The translations under genes were made by a program, and so were the position numbers. Under the pieces are notes generated by a model. That model searched no databases. It saw only the letters and a list, made by a program, of their open reading frames with translations, and was not told the origin of the DNA. Shown here piece after piece: positions 1-10,599 of a DNA stretch of 64,000 nt (its first letter is position 1; each line of letters starts with the position of its first letter). The DNA is from Amycolatopsis albispora (GTDB lineage Bacteria; Actinomycetota; Actinomycetes; Mycobacteriales; Pseudonocardiaceae). The stretch lies in NCBI RefSeq assembly GCF_003312875.1, contig NZ_CP015163.1:4154001-4218000 (forward strand), in the 5' to 3' direction.

Positions 1-142
1 GGCGCACCAAGCCCTTCAGCTCGGTGAACTCCGGACCCATCCGCGCCCGCGTCTTGATCCACGACGGCTTCTTCTCGATCGGCGTCTGACTGTTGCGGAC
101 CTCCAGCCGCAACAGCTTCCGACCCTCCGGCGCGGCGGTCAT
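1..142 (-). CDS. lipA: lipoyl synthase, N-terminal part (gene leaves the window)
   Basis: The first 47 codons are present. They read [20 protein letters not shown], then a segment containing [20 protein letters not shown] and ELKGLVR, which is the well-conserved start of actinobacterial LipA. LipA is a radical-SAM enzyme that inserts two sulfurs into octanoyl groups on lipoyl domains. Its Fe-S cysteine motifs would lie outside the window. The ATG overlaps the glyA stop as ATGA, so the gene closes the gcvP-gcvT-gcvH-glyA operon. That fits, because GcvH needs lipoylation. The call rests on N-terminal sequence recognition only. Confidence 0.88.
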   Translation of the reverse strand, partial: MTAAPEGRKLLRLEVRNSQTPIEKKPSWIKTRARMGPEFTELKGLVR

Positions 143-1416
143 CCCAGGTCCGCGTACAACGGGTGCTTCTTGGCCAGCAGCTCGACCCTGGCGCGCAGCG
201 ACTGCTCGGCCGCGGAGTCGAAGTCCGGCCGCAGCGCGGTCGCGATCACGTCGGCGACCTCGGCGAAGTCGTCGGCGCCGAAGCCGCGGGTGGCCAGCGC
301 CGGGGTGCCGATGCGCAGGCCGGAGGTGACCATCGGCGGCCGCGGGTCGAACGGCACCGCGTTGCGGTTGACCGTGATGCCCACCGAGTGCAGCCGGTCC
401 TCCGCCTCCTGACCGTTCAAAGTGGACTGAACCAGGTCGACCAGCACCAGGTGCACGTCGGTGCCGCCGGTGAGCACGCGCACGCCGGCCTCGGCGCAGT
501 CCGGCTGGGAAAGCCGCTCCGCCAGGATCTTCGCACCTTCGAGCACCCGGCGCTGCCGCTCGGCGAACTCCTCGCTCGCGGCGATCTTCAGCGCCACCGC
601 CTTCGCGGCGATCACGTGCTCCAGCGGCCCGCCCTGCTGACCGGGGAACACCGCCGAGTTCAGCTTCTTCGCCAGCTCCTGCTTGGCGAAGATCAGCCCG
701 CCGCGCGGCCCGCCGAGGGTCTTGTGCGTGGTGGTGGTGACGATGTCGGCGTGCGGCACCGGGTTCGGGTGCAGCCCGGCCGCGACCAGCCCGGCGAAGT
801 GCGCCATGTCCACCATCAGCTTGGCGCCCACCTGGTCCGCGATGCGGCGGAACGCGGCGAAGTCCAGCTGACGCGGGTACGCCGACCAGCCCGCGATGAT
901 CAGCTTCGGCTGGCTCTCCACGGCCAGGCGCTCGACCTCGGCCATGTCGACGATCCCGGTCTCCTGGTCCACGTGGTAGGCCACCACGTGGTACAGCTTG
1001 CCGGAGAAGTTGAGCTTCATGCCGTGCGTCAGGTGCCCGCCGTGCGCCAGGTCCAGGCCGAGAATGGTGTCGCCGGGGCTGAGCACGGCGGCCATCGCGG
1101 CGGCGTTGGCCTGCGCGCCCGAATGCGGCTGCACGTTCGCGAACTCGGCGCCGAACAGGGCCTTCGCCCGGTCGATCGCCAGCTGCTCGATCACGTCGAC
1201 GTGCTCGCAGCCGCCGTAGTAACGCCTGCCGGGGTAACCCTCGGCGTACTTGTTGGTCAGCACCGAGCCCTGCGCCTCGAGCACGCCCTGCGGCGCGAAG
1301 TTCTCGGAGGCGATCATCTCCAGGGTGGACTGCTGGCGGTGCAGCTCGGCGGCCACCGCGGCGGCCACCTCCGGGTCCACAGTGGACAGATCAGCGGTGA
1401 AGGAAGTCATGCTCAC
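139..1416 (-). CDS. glyA: serine hydroxymethyltransferase
   Basis: Cytosolic PLP enzyme that interconverts serine plus tetrahydrofolate with glycine plus 5,10-methylene-THF. It has 425 residues, the normal length. Family landmarks are [15 protein letters not shown] near residues 38-52, [15 protein letters not shown] near 60-75, and the PLP-lysine motif [14 protein letters not shown]. The start is GTG at 1416, overlapping the gcvH stop as GTGA; an ATG two codons later (1410) is the alternative. It lies in the glycine-cleavage operon, so the one-carbon unit released by GcvPTH can be combined with a second glycine to make serine. An exact copy of the word GTCCACAGTGGAC lies at 1375-1387 and encodes S-T-V-D. 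Confidence 0.97.
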   Translation of the reverse strand: MSMTSFTADLSTVDPEVAAAVAAELHRQQSTLEMIASENFAPQGVLEAQGSVLTNKYAEGYPGRRYYGGCEHVDVIEQLAIDRAKALFGAEFANVQPHSGAQANAAAMAAVLSPGDTILGLDLAHGGHLTHGMKLNFSGKLYHVVAYHVDQETGIVDMAEVERLAVESQPKLIIAGWSAYPRQLDFAAFRRIADQVGAKLMVDMAHFAGLVAAGLHPNPVPHADIVTTTTHKTLGGPRGGLIFAKQELAKKLNSAVFPGQQGGPLEHVIAAKAVALKIAASEEFAERQRRVLEGAKILAERLSQPDCAEAGVRVLTGGTDVHLVLVDLVQSTLNGQEAEDRLHSVGITVNRNAVPFDPRPPMVTSGLRIGTPALATRGFGADDFAEVADVIATALRPDFDSAAEQSLRARVELLAKKHPLYADLG

Positions 1417-1787
1417 GCCTCCTCGGTCAGCTCGCGGTAGCGGTCGGCGTCGAGCAGTTCGGGCAGCTCGGCGGCACGCACGCGGAAGAGCCAGCCCTTG
1501 CCGTACGGGTCGGAGTTGATCAGCTCGGGCTCGTCGACCACGCCGCCGTTGATCTCGACCACCTCACCGGTGGCCGGCGCGAACAGCTCGCTGACCGACT
1601 TGGTGGACTCGATCTCACCGCACGGCGAGCCGGCGGTCAGCGTGGAGCCGACCTCGGGCAGCTGCACGTAGACGACGTCACCGAGGGATTCGGCGGCGAA
1701 GGCGGTGATGCCCACAGTGGACACTCCGTCCTCCTCGCGCAGCCACTCGTGCTCGGCGGTGTAACGCAGTTCCTGGGGGATGTTCAT
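1413..1787 (-). CDS. gcvH: glycine cleavage system H protein
   Basis: Lipoyl carrier of the glycine cleavage complex, 124 residues and full length. It starts [20 protein letters not shown], the typical H-protein N-terminus. The lipoylation motif [12 protein letters not shown] carries the modified lysine near residue 63. It shuttles the aminomethyl group from GcvP to GcvT and electrons to lipoamide dehydrogenase, whose gene is not in the window. It follows gcvT after 12 bp and overlaps glyA by 4 bases. The neighbouring lipA supplies the cofactor chemistry. Confidence 0.97.
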   Translation of the reverse strand: MNIPQELRYTAEHEWLREEDGVSTVGITAFAAESLGDVVYVQLPEVGSTLTAGSPCGEIESTKSVSELFAPATGEVVEINGGVVDEPELINSDPYGKGWLFRVRAAELPELLDADRYRELTEEA

Positions 1788-1799
1788 GGGGGAAGTCCT

Positions 1800-2888
1800 T
1801 CAGCGCTGGTAGAACGGCAGGGCGACGACCTCGACGGGTTCGACGCGGCCTCGGATGTCGACGGAGAGTTTGGCACCCGGGTCCGACAATGCCGGTGGCA
1901 CGTACGCCATCGCGATCGGATAGCCCAGGGTGGGGGAAAGCGCGCCGCTGGTGATCTCACCGACCACGGTTTCGCCGTCCAGCACGGAATACCCGTGCCG
2001 GGGCGCGCGGCGGCCGGTGCCGGTCAGCCCGACCAGCACCTGCTCCGCCCCGGCGTCGCGGCGCCGCGCCAGCGCCGCCTTGCCGACGAAGTCCTCTTCC
2101 TTGTCGAACTTGACCACGCGGCCCAGCCCGGCCTCGAACGGTGTCAGCTCGGTGCTGAGTTCGTTGCCGTACAACGGCATTCCGGCTTCGAGCCGAAGTG
2201 TGTCACGGCAGGCGAGCCCGGCGGGCACCAGCCCGTGCGGCTGCCCGGCCTCGGCCAGCACACCCCAGATCTCCGGCGCGACGGCGGCGTCCACGTACAG
2301 CTCGAAGCCGTCTTCGCCGGTGTAGCCGGTGCGGGCCAGCAGCACTTCGTGCCCGGCGACCGTGGTCGGCACCGAGGCGTAGTACTTCAGCGCGGTCAGG
2401 TCCGCGTCGCAGACGGCACCGACGATCGCGGGCGAATTCGGGCCCTGCACCGCGATCAGCGCGACCTCGGCGGACCGGTCGGTCACCTCGGTGTCGTACC
2501 CGGAAGCCCGCTCGCGCAGGGCTTCGGCGACCACGGCCGCGTTGCCCGCGTTCGCCACCACCAGGTACTTCTCCTCCGCCAGGCGGTAGACGACCAGATC
2601 GTCCAGCACCCCACCGGATTCCGCGCACAGCATGCTGTAGCGCGCCCGGCCGACCGAAACCGCGGACAGCTTGCCGACCAGCGCGTGGTCGAGCGCGCGG
2701 GCGGCCTCCGGCCCGGTCAGCTCGATCTCGGCCATGTGCGAGAGGTCGAACAGGCCGGCCGCCTCACGCACGGCCTTGTGCTCGGCCAGTTCGCTGGCGT
2801 ACCGCACCGGCATCGACCAGCCGGCGAAATCGGTGAACAACGCGCCGAGTCCGGTGTGGACCTCGTGCAAGGGGGACTTCTTCGTCAC
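1800..2888 (-). CDS. gcvT: glycine cleavage system T protein (aminomethyltransferase)
   Basis: Transfers the aminomethyl group from GcvH to tetrahydrofolate, releasing ammonia and methylene-THF. About 362 residues, with the N-terminal family signature SPLHEVHTGLGALFTDFAGW followed by SMPVRY, then GVLDDLVVYRL and GYTGEDGFELYV in the folate-binding core. I chose the GTG at 2888, five bases past the gcvP stop, because homology begins there. An upstream in-frame start at 2945 would add a residue stretch encoded inside gcvP. Second-last structural gene before gcvH in a co-directional operon. Confidence 0.95.
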   Translation of the reverse strand: MTKKSPLHEVHTGLGALFTDFAGWSMPVRYASELAEHKAVREAAGLFDLSHMAEIELTGPEAARALDHALVGKLSAVSVGRARYSMLCAESGGVLDDLVVYRLAEEKYLVVANAGNAAVVAEALRERASGYDTEVTDRSAEVALIAVQGPNSPAIVGAVCDADLTALKYYASVPTTVAGHEVLLARTGYTGEDGFELYVDAAVAPEIWGVLAEAGQPHGLVPAGLACRDTLRLEAGMPLYGNELSTELTPFEAGLGRVVKFDKEEDFVGKAALARRRDAGAEQVLVGLTGTGRRAPRHGYSVLDGETVVGEITSGALSPTLGYPIAMAYVPPALSDPGAKLSVDIRGRVEPVEVVALPFYQR

Positions 2889-2892
2889 GGGT

Positions 2893-5727
<2,835 letters not shown>

Positions 5728-5774
5728 TGGAGCTCCTCGCGTCGGGCATGGGCATGGGGACCCACAGCTGGGAA

Positions 5775-5970
5775 CTCCCCCTCTGTCATGGCACCTGAGA
5801 GTTTCACCGCGCGCTCGAGCGCGGCTTTCACCTTGGGTGAGGCGCGGGTGCGCCTGCTTTCCAGAGTGGCCTGGCCTGAAGCGGTGTGCTACCTGAGAGA
5901 TTGCTGGGGAGTTTGCTCCTTCGGTGCCTCGTCCCGCGCGTCGTGACGCACGGCGAGAACTCTCCCGCTC
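5775..5970 (-). promoter_or_regulatory. tandem glycine riboswitch upstream of gcvP
   Basis: Read on the minus strand, this leader has the hallmarks of two consecutive gcvT-type glycine aptamers. The first carries GGGAGAGUU, then CACCGAAGGAGCAA (5913-5926) and CUCUCAGGU (near 5891-5899). The second carries a CACCCAAGGUGAAA element (near 5827-5840), then CUCUCAGGU (near 5793-5801) and CAUGACAGA (5782-5790). The region ends about 50 bp before the gcvP start. In this family glycine binding turns on the glycine-cleavage genes. It begins only about 47 bp beyond the SDR stop, so it may also control read-through from the upstream ethanolamine-type operon. That last point is inference. Confidence 0.93.
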
Positions 5971-6016
5971 CGGCTCGTGTCAGCCCGATGTGAAGTTGTG
6001 CTCCGGCGATCGTAAC

Positions 6017-6784
6017 TCACAACGGGGTCACGTAGGCCCCCGAGATGCCGCCGTCGACCAGGAACTGCGAGGCTGTGATGAAGGACGCATCGTCGCTGGC
6101 CAGGAACGCCACCGCGGCGGCCAGCTCCTCCGGCTCGGCGAACCGCCCGAGCGGCACGTGCACCAGCCGCCGGGCCGCGCGCTCCGGGTCCTTGGCGAAG
6201 AGCTCCTTCAGCAGCGGGGTGTTCACCGGCCCCGGGCACAGCGCGTTGATCCGGATGCCCTCACGGGCGAACTGCACGCCGAGTTCGCGGGTCATCGACA
6301 GCACGCCGCCCTTGGACGCGCTGTAGGAGATCTGCGAGGTCGCCGCGCCCATCACCGCGACGAAGGACGCGGTGTTCACGATCGAGCCCTTGCCCTGGGC
6401 CTGCATGTGCGGGATGGCGTACTTGCAGCACAGGTACACCGAGGTCAGGTTGACCCGCTGCACCTTCTCCCAGGCTTCGAGGCCGGTGGTCAGGATGGAG
6501 TCGTCCTCCGGCGGGGAGATCCCGGCGTTGTTGAAGGCCACGTCCAGCGAGCCGTACTCGTCGACCGCGGTCTGGAACAGCGCCTTGACCTGCTCCTCGT
6601 CGGTCACGTCGGTGCGCACGAACAGGCCGCCGACCTCGTCCGCGGCGGCCTTGCCCGCGTCCTCGGCGACGTCGGCGATGACCACCTTGGCGCCCTCTTC
6701 GGCGAGCCGCCTGGCCGTGGCCAGGCCGATCCCGCTGCCCCCGCCGGTGATCGTGACGACCCGGCCGTCGAACCGCTGCACCAT
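6017..6784 (-). CDS. short-chain dehydrogenase/reductase
   Basis: A 255-residue classical SDR with a Rossmann fold. The N-terminal nucleotide motif is TGGGSGIGLATARRLAEEG, the NNAG motif lies near residue 85, and the catalytic Tyr-Lys pair is in YSASKGG. Asp in IADVAEDAG after beta-2 suggests NAD(H) preference. It is the last gene of a run glnA4-like, amidotransferase, aldehyde dehydrogenase, SDR. An attractive role is oxidation of the hydroxyl of gamma-glutamylethanolamide to the aldehyde used by the neighbouring dehydrogenase. This role is inferred from context; SDR substrate cannot be read from the sequence. Confidence 0.85.
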   Translation of the reverse strand: MVQRFDGRVVTITGGGSGIGLATARRLAEEGAKVVIADVAEDAGKAAADEVGGLFVRTDVTDEEQVKALFQTAVDEYGSLDVAFNNAGISPPEDDSILTTGLEAWEKVQRVNLTSVYLCCKYAIPHMQAQGKGSIVNTASFVAVMGAATSQISYSASKGGVLSMTRELGVQFAREGIRINALCPGPVNTPLLKELFAKDPERAARRLVHVPLGRFAEPEELAAAVAFLASDDASFITASQFLVDGGISGAYVTPL

Positions 6785-6809
6785 CTAGTTCTCCTCGGTG
6801 TTGTTTGCA

Positions 6810-6825
6810 CGGGGGACGACCCCCG
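6810..6825 (-). terminator. short GC hairpin between aldehyde dehydrogenase and SDR genes
   Basis: CGGGGG and CCCCCG flank a four-base ACGA loop, giving a six-pair all-GC stem in the 51-bp gap between two co-directional genes. There is no U-tract. It could attenuate or stabilise the message rather than fully terminate it. Confidence 0.3.
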
Positions 6826-6835
6826 GACCCCCGAA

Positions 6836-8200
6836 CTACTCGGAGGAAATGAACACGTTCTTGGTCTCGGTGAAGGCATCCAGCGCGTCGGGGCCCAGTT
6901 CACGGCCGAGACCGGACTGCTTGAAGCCGCCGAACGGCGTCCAGTAGCGCACCGAGGAATGGGAGTTGACCGAGAGGTTCCCGGCCTCCACGCCGCGTGA
7001 CACCCGCAGCGCGCGGCCCACGTCCCTGGTCCAGATCGAGCCGGACAGCCCGTACTCGGTGTGGTTGGCCATGCGCACCGCGTCCGCTTCGCTCTCGAAC
7101 GGCACCACGGCCACCACCGGCCCGAAGATCTCCTCGCCCGCCAGCGGGTGATCGAGGCCCGGCGGGGTGACCACGGTCGGCGGGAACCAGTACCCGGCGC
7201 CCTCCGGCGCGCTGCCGCGGAAGGCCACCGGAGCGTCGTCGTCCACATAGGACGCCACCTTGGCCAGGTGACCCGCCGAGATGAGCGGGCCCATCTCGGT
7301 CGACTCGGCGCCGGGATCACCGACCACCACCCCGCGCACCGCCGGTTCGAGCAGTTCCATGAACCGGTCGTACACAGTGGACTGAACCAGGATCAGCGAG
7401 CGCGCGCAGCAGTCCTGCCCGGCGTTGTCGAACACGCCGTAGGGCGCGGTCGCCGCGGCCTTCTCCAGGTCGGCGTCGTCGAAGACCACGTTCGCGTTCT
7501 TGCCGCCCAGCTCCAGCGTCACCCGCTTCACCTGGGCCGCGCAGCCCGCCATGATCTGCTTGCCGACCTCGGTGGAACCGGTGAACACCACCTTGCGCAC
7601 CAGCGGGTGCTCGACGAACCGCTGCCCCACCACCGAGCCCTTGCCCGGCAGCACCTGGAACACGTCCTCGGGAATGCCCGCCTCACGCGCCAGCTCGGCG
7701 AGGCGCAACGCGGTCAGCGGGGTCAGCTCGGCGGGCTTGAGCACCACCGTGTTGCCCGCGGCCAGCGCCGGGGCGAAGCCCCAGCCCGCGATCGGCATCG
7801 GGAAGTTCCACGGCACGATCACGCCGACCACGCCGAGCGGCTCGTGGAAGGTCACGTTCAGCCCGCCCGGCACCGGGATCTGCTTGCCGATCAGGCGTTC
7901 CGGGGCGGCCGCGTAGTAGTGCAGCACGTCGCGGACGTTGCCAGCCTCCCAGCGCGCGTTGCCGATGGTGTGGCCGGAGTTGACCACCTCCAGCTGCGCG
8001 AGGTACTCGATGTCGTTGTCCACCGCGTCGGCGAACCGGCGCAGCAACCGGGCGCGGTCGCCCGGCGCCACCGCCCGCCACGACGGCAGCGCGGCGTGCG
8101 CCCGCCGGATCGCCGCGTCGGTGTCCTCCGCCGACGTCAGCTCGACCGAGCGCACGACCTGCTCGGTCGCCGGGTTGATGACCTCGAATGTGGTGCTCAT
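6836..8200 (-). CDS. aldehyde dehydrogenase, probably acting on gamma-glutamyl amino-aldehyde
   Basis: NAD(P)-dependent aldehyde dehydrogenase of 454 residues. It shows PWNFPMPIAGWGFAPALAAG (cofactor channel), FTGSTEVGKQI, the general-base Glu in LELGGKNANVVF and the nucleophile Cys in NAGQDCCARS. The true start is the ATG at 8200; the longer open frame upstream runs in another frame of the amidotransferase gene. It is separated by 2 bp from the amidotransferase gene, so the two are surely co-transcribed. By analogy with PuuC and the Streptomyces GlnA4 neighbourhood it would oxidise a gamma-glutamyl aldehyde to an acid. The exact substrate is inferred. Confidence 0.88.
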   Translation of the reverse strand: MSTTFEVINPATEQVVRSVELTSAEDTDAAIRRAHAALPSWRAVAPGDRARLLRRFADAVDNDIEYLAQLEVVNSGHTIGNARWEAGNVRDVLHYYAAAPERLIGKQIPVPGGLNVTFHEPLGVVGVIVPWNFPMPIAGWGFAPALAAGNTVVLKPAELTPLTALRLAELAREAGIPEDVFQVLPGKGSVVGQRFVEHPLVRKVVFTGSTEVGKQIMAGCAAQVKRVTLELGGKNANVVFDDADLEKAAATAPYGVFDNAGQDCCARSLILVQSTVYDRFMELLEPAVRGVVVGDPGAESTEMGPLISAGHLAKVASYVDDDAPVAFRGSAPEGAGYWFPPTVVTPPGLDHPLAGEEIFGPVVAVVPFESEADAVRMANHTEYGLSGSIWTRDVGRALRVSRGVEAGNLSVNSHSSVRYWTPFGGFKQSGLGRELGPDALDAFTETKNVFISSE

Positions 8201-8202
8201 GC

Positions 8203-8928
8203 CTAACCTTTCCCCGCTTCCGCCACCAGCGCGGCGAACAGCCGGAAGTCGTCCAGGTCCTGTTCCGGGTGCCACTGCACGCCCAGCACGAACCGGCCGG
8301 GGACCTCGACCGCTTCGATGGTTCCGTCGGCGGCCCAGCCCACCGCCTGAAGGCCCGCCCCGAGTTCGTCCACCGCCTGGTGGTGGTAGCAGCGGCACTT
8401 GGTGGTCGCGCCGAGGATCGCCGCGGCCCGGCTGCCCTCGGCGAGCCGCACGTCGGTCAGCCCGAAGGTGGCCACCGCCGGCTGGTGGTCGGTGGTGCCG
8501 ATGCGGTCGGGCAGGTGCTGGGTGAGCGTGCCGCCGAAGGCCACGTTGAGCACCTCCATGCCGCGGCACACGCCCAGCACCGGCACGCCGTCGGCGAGCG
8601 CGCGGTCGAGCAGGGCGAATTCGAACGCGTCGCGCCCGGGCCTGGTCACCGTGGCGGGGTGCGCCTCCTGGCCGTACCGCGACGGCTCGATGTCGGCGCC
8701 GCCGACCAGGACCAGCCCGTCCAGCGCGGCCGCCAGTTCCGCGTGCCCGAAGCCGATCGGCGGCAGCAGCACCGGGATGCCACCGGCGCGCGTCACCGCC
8801 TCGACGTACCCGCCGTGCAGCACGGCGGCCTCGGTCTCCCACACCCCGAACGAGGTCCGTTCGAGATAGGTGGTGAGACCGATGAGCGGCCTGGAGTCGT
8901 TCGGCGGCTTGGTAGTCACCATCGACAC
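8203..8928 (-). CDS. class I glutamine amidotransferase-like gamma-glutamyl hydrolase (PuuD-type)
   Basis: Peptidase C26 family, 241 residues. The nucleophile Cys lies in LGVCRGMEVLNVAFGG, and the His/Glu dyad in GVQWHPEQD near the C-terminus. PuuD hydrolyses gamma-glutamyl-GABA. Here the neighbours (GlnA4-like synthetase, aldehyde dehydrogenase, ethanolamine-type permease) suggest hydrolysis of gamma-glutamylglycine to glutamate and glycine. Family membership is secure; the substrate is inference. It lies 2 bp upstream of the aldehyde dehydrogenase gene. Confidence 0.85.
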   Translation of the reverse strand: MSMVTTKPPNDSRPLIGLTTYLERTSFGVWETEAAVLHGGYVEAVTRAGGIPVLLPPIGFGHAELAAALDGLVLVGGADIEPSRYGQEAHPATVTRPGRDAFEFALLDRALADGVPVLGVCRGMEVLNVAFGGTLTQHLPDRIGTTDHQPAVATFGLTDVRLAEGSRAAAILGATTKCRCYHHQAVDELGAGLQAVGWAADGTIEAVEVPGRFVLGVQWHPEQDLDDFRLFAALVAEAGKG

Positions 8929-8957
8929 CCCCTCGTCCGGAGTCGCGCGTTGCCCGA

Positions 8958-9012
8958 TGTCACGAATGTGGCTTTCGAGACGCCTGGTGTCTCGAAAGCC
9001 ACATTCGTGACA
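8958..9012. repeat. dispersed palindrome, copy A
   Basis: A near-perfect inverted repeat of about 55 bp. The left arm begins TGTCACGAATGTGGCTTTCG; the right arm is its reverse complement around a short GC-rich loop. It lies between the stop of the synthetase gene (9034) and the start of the amidotransferase gene (8928), both on the minus strand. It belongs to a family with five other members in this window. It may act as a terminator or mRNA-end stabiliser; there is no U-tract. Confidence 0.85.
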
Positions 9013-9033
9013 CTCCGGCCTGGCGGCAGCGGC

Positions 9034-10401
9034 CTAGAGTCGTTCGAAACCACGTACTCGCTCCCAATCGGTGACCGCGGCGTCGAAGGCGGTCAGCTCG
9101 ACCTTCGCCGCGTTCAGGTAGTGCTCCACCACGTCCTCGCCGAAGGCCGCGCGGGCGACCTTGCTGTCCGCGAGCAGTTCGGCCGCCTCGCGCAGCGTGG
9201 TCGGCACGGTCGGCTTGCCCGAGGTGTAGGCGTTGCCTTCGAGTTCCGGCTCCAGCGGCAGCTCGTTTTCGATGCCGTGCAGCCCGGCCGCGATCAGCGC
9301 GGCGACGGCCAGGTACGGGTTCACGTCCCCGCCGGGCACCCGGTTCTCCACCCGCAGCGACTGGCCGTGGCCGACCACCCGCAGCGCGCAGGTGCGGTTG
9401 TCGGTGCCCCAGGCGACCGCCGTCGGCGCGAAGCTGCCGGGCACAAAACGCTTGTAGGAGTTGATGTTCGGCGCGAAGAAGTAGGTCAGCTCCCGCAGGC
9501 ACGCCAGCTGCCCGGCCAGGAAGTGCTCCATCAGCTGGGAAAAGCCGCCGGGACCGTCACCGGCCAGCACCGGCTCGTCCCCGTCGAGCGAGCGCAGGCT
9601 GAGGTGGATGTGGCAGGAGTTGCCCTCGCGCTCGTTGTACTTCGCCATGAAGGTCAGGCTCTTGCCCTCCTGCGCGGCGATCTCCTTGGCGCCGTTCTTG
9701 TAGATGCCGTGGTTGTCGCAAGTGGACAACGCGTCGGTGTAGCGGAAGGCGATCTCCTGCTGGCCGGGGTTGCACTCCCCCTTGGCCGACTCCACGTACA
9801 GCCCGGCACCGGACATCGCGTTGCGGATCCGCCGCAGCAGCGGTTCCAGCCGCGCGGTGCCGAGCATGGAGTAGTCCACATTGTACTGATTGGCCGGGGT
9901 CAGCTCGCGGTAGCCGGACTTCCACGCCTGCTCGTAGCTGTCCTCGAAGACGATGAACTCCAGCTCGGTGCCGACGTAGGCGCCGAGGCCGCGTTCGGCC
10001 AGCCTGGCCAGCTGCTTCTTCAGCACCTGCCGCGGCGAGACGGTGACGTCACCGCCCTGCACCCATTCCACGTCGGCGAGCACCATCGCGGTGCCCTCCT
10101 GCCACGGCACCAGCCGCAGCGTGCCGAAGTCCGGCCGCAGCACGCAGTCGCCGTAGCCGCGTTCCCACGACGAGATGGCGTAACCGTCGACGGTGTTCAT
10201 GTCCACGTCCACCGCGAGCAGGTAGTTGCAGGCCTCGGTGGCGTGCGGCACCACCTCGTTGAGGAAGTACTCGGCCGCGCAGCGCTTGCCCTGCAACCGG
10301 CCCTGCATGTCGGTCATCGCCACCAGGACGGTGTCCACGGTGCCGTTCTCGACCAGCCCTCGCAGCTCGTCGAGCGTCAGCATGCCCTTGCGTTTGCCCA
10401 T
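9034..10401 (-). CDS. glutamine synthetase-like gamma-glutamyl-ligase (GlnA4/PuuA type)
   Basis: A 455-residue member of the glutamine synthetase fold. Visible motifs are the ATP/glutamate region FMAKYNEREGNSCHIHLSL, FFAPNINSYKRF and VENRVPGGDVNPYLAVAAL. It is shorter and more divergent than housekeeping GlnA. Together with a divergent ethanolamine-type permease and downstream aldehyde dehydrogenase and PuuD-like genes, it matches the Streptomyces GlnA4 setting (gamma-glutamylethanolamide synthetase) better than the putrescine PuuA setting. I chose the ATG at 10401 (MGKRKGMLTLDELRG); an upstream GTG frame to 10488 would run into the divergent promoter. Substrate choice between ethanolamine and polyamines is inference. 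Confidence 0.85.
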   Translation of the reverse strand: MGKRKGMLTLDELRGLVENGTVDTVLVAMTDMQGRLQGKRCAAEYFLNEVVPHATEACNYLLAVDVDMNTVDGYAISSWERGYGDCVLRPDFGTLRLVPWQEGTAMVLADVEWVQGGDVTVSPRQVLKKQLARLAERGLGAYVGTELEFIVFEDSYEQAWKSGYRELTPANQYNVDYSMLGTARLEPLLRRIRNAMSGAGLYVESAKGECNPGQQEIAFRYTDALSTCDNHGIYKNGAKEIAAQEGKSLTFMAKYNEREGNSCHIHLSLRSLDGDEPVLAGDGPGGFSQLMEHFLAGQLACLRELTYFFAPNINSYKRFVPGSFAPTAVAWGTDNRTCALRVVGHGQSLRVENRVPGGDVNPYLAVAALIAAGLHGIENELPLEPELEGNAYTSGKPTVPTTLREAAELLADSKVARAAFGEDVVEHYLNAAKVELTAFDAAVTDWERVRGFERL

Positions 10402-10428
10402 CGACGACACCTCTCCGTCCCGTACAGC

Positions 10429-10452
10429 CAATGGAACTGTACAGACCCATTG
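10429..10452. promoter_or_regulatory. nested dyad, candidate operator for divergent ethanolamine-type genes
   Basis: CAATGG and CCATTG flank a central CTGTACAG. Both dyads share the same centre (10440.5), so 20 of 24 positions are symmetric. It lies in the roughly 200-bp divergent gap, 28 bp upstream of the synthetase start. No regulator gene is adjacent. The symmetry is seen in the sequence; the operator role is inferred. Confidence 0.5.
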
Positions 10453-10599
10453 AACCACCTTGGTACCGGTGCACCGGGGCGAAGTCAACCGGCTTCCGGG
10501 CGCCTTGACAAACGCGGGGCGATGGCCGAACCTCGGACAACTTCAAAGGACTGTCCAGGCATCCATTGGGAGGCCGGACGCAACCCGCAGGGAGTCCAG

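Noticed and set aside
163..1440. Plus-strand 425-codon reading frame opposite glyA
   Set aside because: Exact antisense shadow of glyA, rich in Arg/His/Gln with no domain; typical of GC-rich DNA.
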